Source: Sphingopyxis sp. HIX (GTDB lineage Bacteria > Pseudomonadota > Alphaproteobacteria > Sphingomonadales > Sphingomonadaceae). From it: 40,045 bases of DNA. A program made the translations under genes and the position numbers. The first letter of the stretch is position 1; each line of letters opens with the position of its first letter. The stretch lies in NCBI RefSeq assembly GCF_001468285.1, contig NZ_LNSB01000050.1, forward strand, positions 1-40,045, given 5' to 3'. Shown piece after piece: positions 15,827 through 24,673 of the stretch. A model generated the notes under the pieces. It saw nothing but the letters and a program-made list of their open reading frames with translations. It searched no databases and had not been told where the DNA came from.

Positions 15827-16126
15827 TCAAACCGCCAGCAGCAGCGTGTCGTCCTCGTGCGGCGCGGCGGCTTCGAACGATGCAAGCGGCTCGAACTCTT
15901 CGTCCTGCAATTCGGTCACCGCCAGCCCGTCGAGCTTGTAGTGGCCGAGCTTCCAGTCATCGGGCGAGCGCCAGTTCTTGCTGAGGTTGAGCGCGCTGAC
16001 GAACAGGTCGCCGCGGCGCTCGAACATCTGGTGCGGCGCGAGCTGCATGACGTTGCCGTTGTAGTGCGCGGTGACCATGCGGCGGCGCGCGATGGCTTCC
16101 ATGAGCTTGAGGCGGGTGTCGTTCAT
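15827..16126 (-). CDS. standalone WYL-like domain protein
   Basis: A 99-residue protein matching the WYL-domain pattern: a start helix (LKLMEAIARRRMVTAHYNG), a beta-rich core with QLAPHQMFERRGDLFVSA, and a late KLDGLAVTEL segment like the RLDRI block of WYL proteins. Unlike most WYL regulators it has no DNA-binding domain. WYL domains bind ligands or nucleic acids, often in stress, phage-defence and DNA-damage regulators. Here the role is unknown. The ATG at 16126 is about 40 bases downstream of a good promoter with an inverted repeat over its -10 box. Confidence 0.72.
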   Translation of the reverse strand: MNDTRLKLMEAIARRRMVTAHYNGNVMQLAPHQMFERRGDLFVSALNLSKNWRSPDDWKLGHYKLDGLAVTELQDEEFEPLASFEAAAPHEDDTLLLAV

Positions 16127-16161
16127 CGTGCCGCGCCCCGGGGAGAAAGGCGATTCTTGTT

Positions 16162-16201
16162 GTGCATTGCACCATAATGCACGCACTTTGTGAACGTTCA
16201 A
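16162..16201 (-). promoter_or_regulatory. promoter with overlapping inverted repeat (WYL gene)
   Basis: On the minus strand TTGAAC (16196-16201) and CATTAT (16174-16179) are spaced by 16 bases, a good sigma70-type promoter. A perfect inverted repeat, GTGCATT (16162-16168) and AATGCAC (16176-16182), covers the -10 box and the likely start of transcription. This is a classic repressor-operator position. It lies about 40 bases upstream of the WYL gene start. Confidence 0.6.
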
Positions 16202-16254
16202 GGTCAGAATCGACAAAAAAGTTGATGAATTGGAATGCGACGGGGTGCGCCTGG

Positions 16255-17823
16255 CTAAGCGGCGTCGGCCTTGACCCTCAGGCTGGCCAGCACCGCCTCG
16301 GCCGCGAGCCGCCCGGTCTGCGCCCCGCCGTTCATATAGCCGGGGAAGGCGTCGGACAGATGTTCGCCCGCGAAGACGATCGGGCCGACAACCGACTGCT
16401 GCGTGGCCTTTCCGTTCTCCTCGAGCCAGAAATGCGGCGCAAAACGCGTGAGCTGGCCGGGCTTGAAGGTCGAATAGGCGCCGCGAGAAAAGGGATCCTT
16501 CACCCACGCGGTGCGGCGCAGGCTACGCGCTTTCAGCCCGGGGACGGCGGGCGCGACCGCGGTTTCGGCGCGGCCGAGGACGTCCTCGGGCTCGGCCGCA
16601 TGCAGCGCGTCGACCTGATCGCCGCCGAAGAACCAGGTGAGCACCCCGGCCTCGCCCGGCTGCCCCGAACTCGCGTCCCAGAATTCGGAGAAGATACCGG
16701 GCCCCTTGGTGTCGACCGCCCAAGCTGCGCCCGCGGGGCCGGTTTTCCCCTCCCAGACGCGCTTGGCGTAGCCGGCATTGATCTTGTCGTTGCGGCCGCT
16801 GTCGATCTCGGCGACCAGCGCGGCCCATGGCTTCGGCAAGAGCCCGCCATAATCGATCGTGCGCATCAGCGGCGCGGGCACGGTGACGATGACGCGGTCG
16901 ACGCGATCGGCCTTTCCATTCACGAATTTGAGGTCGAGCGCATCGCCCTGCTGCGCGATCGATTGCAGCGCATGGCCGGTCGAGATTTTCCCCATCAGCG
17001 GTTCGGACAGCGCCCGCACCACGCTCGACGAGCCGCCGGTCAGGATGAAGCGCTCGTCGCTGAGCGAGATGAGCTCGGCCTGCTTGCCGTCGACGACGGG
17101 CAGGTTGAAGAGCAACTCGATCGCCGAAGCCTCACCCGGTTCGGCGCCGAATTCGGTGCGGATCGTCGCGTCGAGCAGCGCGCGGACATGCGGCTTCATC
17201 AGCGCGGCGTGCTGGTCGAGATAGGCGGTGACCGACATGGCGTCGAGCTTCGGCGCGACGGCGTCGTAATCGGCGTCGAGCGCCGCGGCGTCCTTGGCGA
17301 TCTGCGCGGCGATGGCGCGGAGGTCCTCGATCAGTTCGGCATCGCCGAGCAGGCGGCCGTCGGCGACGTAGCGGCTGTGCGCCGCCATCGGCTTGCGATC
17401 GATCAGCGCGATGCCGAAGCGCTTGGCGAGCGCGAGCATGTCGTCGTGATCGGTGTTGATGAGGTTGCCGCCATCCTCGATATTGAGGCCCTTTTCGGGC
17501 AGGTTGTTCGCAGTGAGCACGCGCCCGCCGAGCCGTCCGCGTGCCTCGTACAGATGCGCCTCGACCCCAGCAGCGGTCAGTGCATCGAGCGCGACGAGCC
17601 CCGCGAGCCCGCCGCCGATGATCGCGACGCGCGTGCCCGCCTTGTCGGACGAAGGCGCGAAGCAGCTCGCCAGCGGCAGCGCGGCGGTCGCGCCGAGCGC
17701 CGCAAGCACGCGGCGGCGCGTGATGCCTTCGGGGAGCACGATCGGCGGGTCGGCGCCCTCGTCGGCCAGATTGGCGCGCCGCGCCGCGTTGAGCAGTCCC
17801 CACAATGGCCCCGAACCCCGCAT
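16255..17823 (-). CDS. flavin-dependent amine oxidase, Tat-exported
   Basis: A 522-residue flavin monoamine oxidase-family protein. The FAD-binding VAIIGGGLAGL lies at 66-76, followed by the downstream ARGRLGGRV segment typical of amine oxidases. The C-terminal FAD-binding block reads GPIVFAGEHLSDAFPGYMNGG. The N-terminus holds TRRR (35-38) before a hydrophobic stretch and LASC (51-54). This looks like a Tat signal, possibly with a lipobox, so an exported, folded, FAD-loaded enzyme is likely. It would oxidise an amine with release of hydrogen peroxide; the substrate is unknown. GGGGAG precedes the ATG. It is followed by the WYL gene in the same direction, but a separate promoter lies between them. 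Confidence 0.83.
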   Translation of the reverse strand: MRGSGPLWGLLNAARRANLADEGADPPIVLPEGITRRRVLAALGATAALPLASCFAPSSDKAGTRVAIIGGGLAGLVALDALTAAGVEAHLYEARGRLGGRVLTANNLPEKGLNIEDGGNLINTDHDDMLALAKRFGIALIDRKPMAAHSRYVADGRLLGDAELIEDLRAIAAQIAKDAAALDADYDAVAPKLDAMSVTAYLDQHAALMKPHVRALLDATIRTEFGAEPGEASAIELLFNLPVVDGKQAELISLSDERFILTGGSSSVVRALSEPLMGKISTGHALQSIAQQGDALDLKFVNGKADRVDRVIVTVPAPLMRTIDYGGLLPKPWAALVAEIDSGRNDKINAGYAKRVWEGKTGPAGAAWAVDTKGPGIFSEFWDASSGQPGEAGVLTWFFGGDQVDALHAAEPEDVLGRAETAVAPAVPGLKARSLRRTAWVKDPFSRGAYSTFKPGQLTRFAPHFWLEENGKATQQSVVGPIVFAGEHLSDAFPGYMNGGAQTGRLAAEAVLASLRVKADAA

Positions 17824-17880
17824 CGGTCATCTCCCCTGCTGTCGCGCCCATGGGGAGGTTAGCATGATCGGGGCTCGTCG

Positions 17881-18750
17881 CTAACCCCGCTTGGTGCGGT
17901 AATCGATGCGGATGCGGACCCAACTGCCGACCAGCGACTTGCCGCCGACGCGCGGTGGGCGGACGCGGAACTGCCAGGCGGCGGCGAGGACGGCGCGGTT
18001 GATCTGCGCGCCGTTCGGATATTCGTCGAGCCCGACGCAGTCCTCGACGCGGTAGTCGGGCGCGGTGCGGCACGCGATCAGCCCCCAGCCGGGGCCGCTG
18101 GCGGTCGACAGATAACCGCGAAGCTCGCCGTCGGTCGGCTCGCGGTACCAGGCGGCGGCGTAGAGCGGCTCGCCATTGGGCGCGGTGCCCACGCGTTCGG
18201 TGTCGCCAGAGCTACGCGAGCCGCCCTTGTTCGGCGGGCCGGAGGTCTGGCCGTTCGGGGGGCGAACGCCGATCTTCGGGGGTGCGGGCGGCTGTGGCGG
18301 TGCGTTGGGCGTCGCGACCGGCGGCGGCGGCGGGACCTGTGGGGGCAGCGGGTCCGCGGGTTGCGGCTGGACGGGCTGTTCGGGGGTCGGCTGCTCGGGC
18401 GCGGTCTGCGCTTCGTTCTGCGCCTGCTCGCGGCTTTCGGGCGCAGGGGCCTCCTGCGCGAACTCGGCGGCCTCGAGGCGGACGACGGTGAGCGGCACCT
18501 CGACCTTCTCGGGCTCGTCGTCGAGGCCATAGGCGAGCAGCAGGAGCAGCAAGATCGCCGGGATCAGCAGCGCGAGCGCGATGGCGATCGTGCGGCGGCC
18601 CGCGCCGATATTGAGCTGTTCGCGATAGGGCGTGGCTGGGGAAGGGGTCAGCGGAGCAATCTTCGGTGGCGTCCGCCGACGAGGAGCCCGGCGCGACAGG
18701 CGCGGGGATAGTGGTGCCGCGGGCCCTTGGCAAGGTGGGGCAGCGCCCAA
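17881..18750 (-). CDS. TonB-like energy transducer (start uncertain)
   Basis: A TonB-family-like protein. A basic cytoplasmic start (PYREQLNIGAGRR) leads into one membrane helix (IAIALALLIPAILLLLLLAYGL). A long periplasmic Pro/Gln/Glu-rich linker follows, then a C-terminal domain ending in AWQFRVRPPRVGGKSLVGSW, as in sphingomonad TonB-like proteins. The open frame reaches a TTG at 18750, but that TTG sits on the aceA terminator T tract and the intervening residues look non-coding. The likely true start is just before PYREQLN, where the codon is ACG (18631-18633) and no ATG, GTG or TTG exists. It probably spans the inner membrane and may couple to outer-membrane transport. Confidence 0.7.
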   Translation of the reverse strand: MGAAPPCQGPAAPLSPRLSRRAPRRRTPPKIAPLTPSPATPYREQLNIGAGRRTIAIALALLIPAILLLLLLAYGLDDEPEKVEVPLTVVRLEAAEFAQEAPAPESREQAQNEAQTAPEQPTPEQPVQPQPADPLPPQVPPPPPVATPNAPPQPPAPPKIGVRPPNGQTSGPPNKGGSRSSGDTERVGTAPNGEPLYAAAWYREPTDGELRGYLSTASGPGWGLIACRTAPDYRVEDCVGLDEYPNGAQINRAVLAAAWQFRVRPPRVGGKSLVGSWVRIRIDYRTKRG

Positions 18751-18784
18751 AAAAATGCCCGCCGGAAACCCCGGGGGGCTTCCG
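18749..18784 (-). terminator. Rho-independent terminator of aceA
   Basis: Read on the minus strand, CGGAAGCCCC (18784-18775) pairs with GGGGTTTCCG (18772-18763) with one G-T pair and a two-base loop. A run of seven T (18755-18749) follows seven bases later. This is a good intrinsic terminator for the isocitrate lyase transcript. Confidence 0.65.
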
Positions 18785-18792
18785 ACGGACAG

Positions 18793-18848
18793 GCTTTCCT
18801 CCCCAGGAAAGCTCGGGAGGCGCGGGGCTGGGTCGCGAGCCCCGCGCC
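18793..18848 (-). terminator. two further hairpins after aceA
   Basis: GGCGCGGGGCT (18819-18829) pairs perfectly with AGCCCCGCGCC (18838-18848) over eight bases, starting only ten bases past the aceA stop. GCTTTCCT (18793-18800) pairs with AGGAAAGC (18805-18812). Together with the T-tract hairpin beyond they form a triple structure at the 3' end of aceA that may also stabilise the mRNA. Confidence 0.5.
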
Positions 18849-18858
18849 AAACTGGTCG

Positions 18859-20451
18859 TTACGCCGCGAACTGGTTCATCGTATTGTCCTTACCGGCTGC
18901 TTTCAGGGCGGCTTCGCCGGCGAAATATTCCTTATGGTCGTCGCCGATGTCGCTGCCCGACATATTCTGGTGCTTCACGCAGGCGATGCCCTGGCGGATC
19001 TCGGCGCGCTGGACACCCTTGACGTAGCCCAGCATCGCTTCGTCGCCGAAATATTCCTTGGCGAGATTGTCGGTCGACAGCGCCGCGGTGTGGTAGGTCG
19101 GCAGCGTGATCAGGTGGTGGAAGATACCCGCGCGCTTCGCCGCGTCGCGCTGGAAGGTGCGGATGCGGTTGTCGGCCTCGTCGCCGAGTTCGGTGCCGTC
19201 GTAATCGACGCTCATCAGCTTGGCACGGTCGTAGGCGCCAAGGTCGCGGCCTTCTTCTGCCCACGCATCAAAGACTTGCTGGCGGAAGTTCAGCGTCCAG
19301 TTGAAGCTCGGCGAGTTGTTATACGCAAGCTTCGCGTTGGGGACGACTTCGCGGATGCGGTCGACCATGCCGGCGATCTGTTCGATATGCGGCTTTTCGG
19401 TCTCGATCCAGAGCAGGTCGGCGCCGTTCTGCAAGGATGCGATGCAGTCCATGACGCAGCGGTCCTCGCCGGTTCCGGGGCGGAACTGATAGAGATTCGA
19501 CGGCAGTCGCTTCGGGCGCATCAGCTTGCCGTCGCGGTTGATCAGCACGTCGCCGGGATTGCCCGCGCCTTCGACCTCTTCGCAATCGAGATAGCTGTTA
19601 TATTGGTCGCCGAGGTCGCCGGGTTCCTTCGAGAAGGCGATCTGCTTGGTGAGGCCCGCGCCGAGGCTGTCGGTGCGCGTCACGATGATGCCGTCCTCGA
19701 CGCCGAGCTCCATGAAGGCGTAGCGGCAGGCGCGGATTTTCGCGATGAAATCCTCGTGCGGCACGGTGACCTTGCCGTCCTGGTGGCCGCACTGCTTTTC
19801 ATCGGAGACCTGGTTCTCGATCTGGAGGGCGCAGGCGCCGGCCTCGATCATCTTCTTGGCGAGCAGATAGGTCGCCTCGGCGTTGCCGAAGCCCGCGTCG
19901 ATGTCGGCGATGATCGGCACGACATGCGTTTCATGATTGTCGATCGCGGCCTGGATCTGCTTGGCCTTGAGCTCGTCGCCCTCGGCGCGCGCGGCGTCGA
20001 GGTCGCGGAACAGCATGCCGAGTTCGCGGGCGTCGGCCTGGCGCAGGAAGGTGTAGATTTCCTCGATCAGCGCGGGAACGCTGGTTTTTTCGTGCATCGA
20101 CTGGTCGGGCAGCGGGCCGAATTCGCTGCGCAGCGCGGCGATCATCCAGCCCGAGAGGTAGATGTAGCGGCCCTTGGTGGTGCCGAAATGCTTCTTGACC
20201 GAGATCATCTTCTGCTGCGCGATGAAGCCGTGCCAGCAGCCCAAGGACTGGGTGTAGTTGGCCGGATCGGCGTCATAGGCGGCCATGTCGGCGCGCATGA
20301 TGCGCGCGGTGTAGCGGGCGACGTCGAGGCCGGTGCGGAACTTGTTCTGCGCGCGCATGCGGGCGATGCTTTCGCCGCTGATCCCGTCCCAGGTGCCGTC
20401 ATAGTCGCGGATGAGGCGGCCTGCCTGCGCCATGTCTTCCTGATAGCCCAT
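18859..20451 (-). CDS. aceA: isocitrate lyase
   Basis: A 530-residue isocitrate lyase of the longer bacterial type. The catalytic signature lies at 219-223 (KQCGH, Cys221); other isocitrate lyases read KKCGH. The metal/substrate segments IADIDAGFGN (181-190) and QIENQ (210-214) and the block YNNSPSFNW are also present. It splits isocitrate into glyoxylate and succinate, the first step of the glyoxylate shunt, needed for growth on acetate or fatty acids. AAAGGA precedes the ATG. It diverges from a large XRE-type regulator gene that is known in relatives to control acetate/glyoxylate genes. No malate synthase gene is in the window. Confidence 0.95.
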   Translation of the reverse strand: MGYQEDMAQAGRLIRDYDGTWDGISGESIARMRAQNKFRTGLDVARYTARIMRADMAAYDADPANYTQSLGCWHGFIAQQKMISVKKHFGTTKGRYIYLSGWMIAALRSEFGPLPDQSMHEKTSVPALIEEIYTFLRQADARELGMLFRDLDAARAEGDELKAKQIQAAIDNHETHVVPIIADIDAGFGNAEATYLLAKKMIEAGACALQIENQVSDEKQCGHQDGKVTVPHEDFIAKIRACRYAFMELGVEDGIIVTRTDSLGAGLTKQIAFSKEPGDLGDQYNSYLDCEEVEGAGNPGDVLINRDGKLMRPKRLPSNLYQFRPGTGEDRCVMDCIASLQNGADLLWIETEKPHIEQIAGMVDRIREVVPNAKLAYNNSPSFNWTLNFRQQVFDAWAEEGRDLGAYDRAKLMSVDYDGTELGDEADNRIRTFQRDAAKRAGIFHHLITLPTYHTAALSTDNLAKEYFGDEAMLGYVKGVQRAEIRQGIACVKHQNMSGSDIGDDHKEYFAGEAALKAAGKDNTMNQFAA

Positions 20452-20537
20452 CGTCTTGTCCTTTCGGTGCGGCCAGTCGGGGAGAGCGGCCGGGTGATGA
20501 GCAAGATGTGACGCGACGCGCGCTGAAAGTGAAAAGC

Positions 20538-20580
20538 TTTGTCAATAATATTTGTGAAATAGCGCTATGAGGTGTAAATT
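20538..20580. promoter_or_regulatory. divergent aceA/regulator control region
   Basis: The 161-base gap is AT-rich compared with the genes. For the plus-strand regulator, TTGTGA (20552-20557) and TAAATT (20575-20580) have an exact 17-base spacing. For aceA, TTGACA stands on the minus strand (20545-20540), but its -10 is poor. A direct repeat TTTGTCAA (20538-20545) and TTTGTGAA (20551-20558), 13 bases apart, overlaps both -35 regions and is the best operator candidate for the adjacent regulator. Confidence 0.45.
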
Positions 20581-20612
20581 GGCATGTAAATCAGTAAAGA
20601 AAGTTACAAGCC

Positions 20613-22001
<1,389 letters not shown>

Positions 22002-22082
22002 CAAAGATCAGGCCTCGCCGGACGCACTTGAATCTCCCTCTCATCAGCCTACATCGCCTTTCGGAGTTGGAGGAGCAGGCCA

Positions 22083-22373
22083 ATGGGAATGAGCAAAAGA
22101 CTATTGGACGAACCCGAGGTTTGCAGTGAATGCGGCGCCGATCTGGAATGGCAAAGCGGAAAGCGCGTGTGCGCCGCCGATTGTCCGGAAACGCAGATTC
22201 AGCGCTTCGAGCGACTAGAGAATGCCCGGATTCGGGGCGAGGGCTGGGACGCATTTCACGACGGGGTGGCTCGGGACGCTCCGCCTAGTTCAATTTTGAG
22301 CGACGAAATCGAGATTTGGCAGCGCGGCTGGGGAATAGCCGAGCGAGGAAAAAGTCGCCCTCTTCCCCGCTAG
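22083..22373 (+). CDS. small zinc-ribbon protein with RMF-like tail
   Basis: A 96-residue protein. The N-terminal half has a CSECG...C...C pattern (Cys14, Cys17, Cys31, Cys35), which is probably a zinc ribbon. The C-terminal half (about 53-90: EGWDAFHDGVARDAPP...EIWQRGWGIAERG) resembles ribosome modulation factor (RGYQAGIAGR...WLGGWREA in E. coli), which binds 70S ribosomes in hibernation. The combination suggests a ribosome- or RNA-linked protein, but this is weak similarity by eye. GGAGGAG (22069-22075) is ideally placed for ATG 22083. It stands alone downstream of the regulator gene and is less GC-rich than its neighbours. Confidence 0.65.
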   Translation: MGMSKRLLDEPEVCSECGADLEWQSGKRVCAADCPETQIQRFERLENARIRGEGWDAFHDGVARDAPPSSILSDEIEIWQRGWGIAERGKSRPLPR

Positions 22374-22391
22374 ATGGTCAACGGGCGGGCA

Positions 22392-23975
22392 TCATAACCC
22401 CGACTTGTCGAATACATGCCCCTCGGGGTCGAGGTCGCGCAGGTCCGCGCCGCGCGTCTCGCGGCCGAAGCGCGCGGCGAGCAGCAGCGATAGTGCCATC
22501 GGCGCCGCGATCATCAGCGCGCTGACCGCCAGCGTCGGGATGATCGCCATGATCGCCAGCGCCTGCGCGAACACGCCGCCGAGCTTGCTGCACGCCGCGA
22601 CCCAGCCGGTTGCGCGGCCGCGGATGCGCAGCGGGAAGCTTTCGGCGGTGTAGGGCAGCAGCATCGCGATGATGCCGTTGCTGCCGACGATCAGCAGTGC
22701 GACGGGCAGGATCGGCGAAGCGCCATCGCTGAGCGCGAGCCAGAGCACCCCGGCGAGGCCGAGCAGGGTCACCGCGATCGCCGCGAGCAGCGACTTCTTG
22801 GTGCTCCACGCGTGATAGATCCACGCGACGAGGAACACGGTGGGCAGCGCGATGAGCGCCGAGGCGGCGAGCAGCCGGCTCGATACCTCCATGCTGTACC
22901 CGCGCGCGATCAGCTCGACGGGGAGCCAGAGGAGCAGCCCGAAATTGACGAGGCCCCAGCAGATGGCGGTGAGGCTGAGCGCCGCCAGTTTGCCCGCATA
23001 GGCGCGCGCCATGGGAGCGGTCGCAGGGCCGCGCGCGGCGGTCTCGGCAGGGGTGATGCGGTGGACGCCCGAGCCGAAGCGCGCCATCACCTTCGCCGCC
23101 TCGGCTTGGCGGCCGCGCGCGACGAGGAATTTCGCCGATTCGGGGATGAAGGCGCCGAGCATCACGAGCAGCAGCCCGCTCGGCAGATTGGCGAGCCACA
23201 GGATGCGCCAGCTGAAGACGGGCTCGAGCCAGGCGGCGATCAGGCTCGCGGCCGCATAGCCGCCGACCGCGCCCAGCCCGCCGACGAGCACGAGGCTCCA
23301 GCCGCGGTGGCGGCTCGGCATCATCTCGGCGAGCAGGGCGTAGGTGACGGGCAGCATGCCGCCGGCGGCGGCGCCCATCATGAAGCACATGCCGATGTTC
23401 CACGCGAGCGAGGGCATCGCGCCGCAGATCGAGGTGCCGACGAACATCACCGCCGACAGCAGGATCGACGCCTTGCGGCCATAGATGTCGGCGACCCAGC
23501 CCCAGACGAACGAGCCGAGCACGGTGCCGATCAGCGCCACAAAAGGCACCATCGACACCGTCTCGCGCGGGACGCCATATTCGTCGATCATCCCGGGGAT
23601 GGTGAAGCCCAGGCTCGCCGGTTTCATGATGTCGATGACCAGCGCGATCACCAGCACCCCCATCAGCCGCCAATGCGCCCAGGACAGCGGCGCATCCTCG
23701 GGCGCGCTGACCGCCAGCTCGCTCGACGCCGCCATCTGCTGCGAGAGGTTCCTGGGGAGCAAGCCGTAAGCGGCGACGCCGATCCCGGCGATGATCAGAT
23801 ACATGCCCGCGATCATGCCGTCGTCCATCGGCATGCCGACCATCCGGAACCCGATGTCGCGCCCCATCCAGAACATCGGCAGGTGCAGGAGGACCCCGAT
23901 GGTGACCGCGACGACGCCGAGCAGGAAGGCCCAAAGCCGCCGGTCGCTGCCCGCCTTGCCTATCGTCTGGTCCAC
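22392..23975 (-). CDS. MFS transporter
   Basis: A 527-residue major facilitator transporter. Two extra hydrophobic segments precede the standard core (residues about 14-32 and 55-72), and about twelve membrane helices follow. The MFS loop motif is seen as GWVADIYGRKASIL at about 161-174, and a second family block reads PESAKFLVARGR. This resembles the metabolite/sugar:H+ symporter branch (including aromatic acid transporters); the substrate cannot be told. The start is GTG 23975 with AAGGGGGA six bases upstream. It is convergent with the zinc-ribbon gene (18 bases between stops) and has no obvious partners. Confidence 0.85.
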   Translation of the reverse strand: MDQTIGKAGSDRRLWAFLLGVVAVTIGVLLHLPMFWMGRDIGFRMVGMPMDDGMIAGMYLIIAGIGVAAYGLLPRNLSQQMAASSELAVSAPEDAPLSWAHWRLMGVLVIALVIDIMKPASLGFTIPGMIDEYGVPRETVSMVPFVALIGTVLGSFVWGWVADIYGRKASILLSAVMFVGTSICGAMPSLAWNIGMCFMMGAAAGGMLPVTYALLAEMMPSRHRGWSLVLVGGLGAVGGYAAASLIAAWLEPVFSWRILWLANLPSGLLLVMLGAFIPESAKFLVARGRQAEAAKVMARFGSGVHRITPAETAARGPATAPMARAYAGKLAALSLTAICWGLVNFGLLLWLPVELIARGYSMEVSSRLLAASALIALPTVFLVAWIYHAWSTKKSLLAAIAVTLLGLAGVLWLALSDGASPILPVALLIVGSNGIIAMLLPYTAESFPLRIRGRATGWVAACSKLGGVFAQALAIMAIIPTLAVSALMIAAPMALSLLLAARFGRETRGADLRDLDPEGHVFDKSGL

Positions 23976-24046
23976 GCGATCCCCCTTATGCCGAGCCGCT
24001 TCTTTTCACAGGACGCGTGGCCCGGCAATCGGGGATTGCGTGCCGC

Positions 24047-24673
24047 TCAGCGCCCTGCCGCGAGGCGAAAATCGGGGCCGCTATAGTGGCGCACCGCATT
24101 GCCGCGTTCGAGCGCGCGATTGCGGTCCCAGCCCGCGCGGCGCGCCTCGCCCGCGGCCGCCTCGCGCCGTTCGGCGAGGAGGAGGGCGAGCTTGAGCCGC
24201 GCGACCCTGCGGTTGGCGTGCTGCGAGCGCTGCTCCTGCGACATGGCGACGAGCCCGGTCGGCCGATGCGTCGCGCGCACCGCGCTGTCGGTCTTGTTGA
24301 CATGCTGGCCGCCGGGGCCGCTCGCGCGCATCGCCTGATAGTCGATGTCGGTATCGCGTAGTTCCTCGCTTTCGTCCGTAGCAAGGACGCGCGCGACTCC
24401 GACGAACCAGTTCCTGCGCTTGTGCGTCGGGCGGAAGGGACTCTGGCCGGTCCAGAGGATCGTCCCCGTCCGCGCCTGGACAAACGCTTCGGCGCCGGGT
24501 CCCGCCACGCGGAGCAGCAGCGACGGCGGATCGTCGTCGGGCGCTTCGAGCGGTTCGCAGGTCGCGTCGCACGTCGGGGCCTCGCGCGCGAAGGCGCGGG
24601 CGAGGCGCGCGACGACCCAGCGGCATTCGGCAGGGCCGCCGCCCGCCGAGAGGTGGAGGATGATCTCGCTCAT
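24047..24673 (-). CDS. prfH: peptide chain release factor-like protein PrfH
   Basis: A 208-residue class I release factor homologue. The GGQ catalytic loop is intact (GPGGQHVNKTDSAVR, GGQ at 121-123). The protein lacks the N-terminal stop-codon-reading domains of RF1/RF2, the normal PrfH layout. A basic tail follows. PrfH is found in operons with RtcB-type RNA ligases. Such pairs are reported to release peptides from ribosomes with damaged 16S rRNA so that the rRNA can be re-ligated. The ATG overlaps the RtcB stop in an ATGA arrangement (24670-24673), so the two are translationally coupled. Terminal gene of the operon. Confidence 0.9.
   Translation of the reverse strand: MSEIILHLSAGGGPAECRWVVARLARAFAREAPTCDATCEPLEAPDDDPPSLLLRVAGPGAEAFVQARTGTILWTGQSPFRPTHKRRNWFVGVARVLATDESEELRDTDIDYQAMRASGPGGQHVNKTDSAVRATHRPTGLVAMSQEQRSQHANRRVARLKLALLLAERREAAAGEARRAGWDRNRALERGNAVRHYSGPDFRLAAGR

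Noticed and set aside
16162..17862. Plus-strand open frame of about 566 codons opposite the amine oxidase gene
   Set aside because: Same shadow pattern; the minus strand encodes a full amine oxidase with FAD motifs.
18727..20511. Plus-strand open frame of about 594 codons opposite aceA
   Set aside because: Shadow of the isocitrate lyase gene, covering its terminator, with no recognisable protein features.
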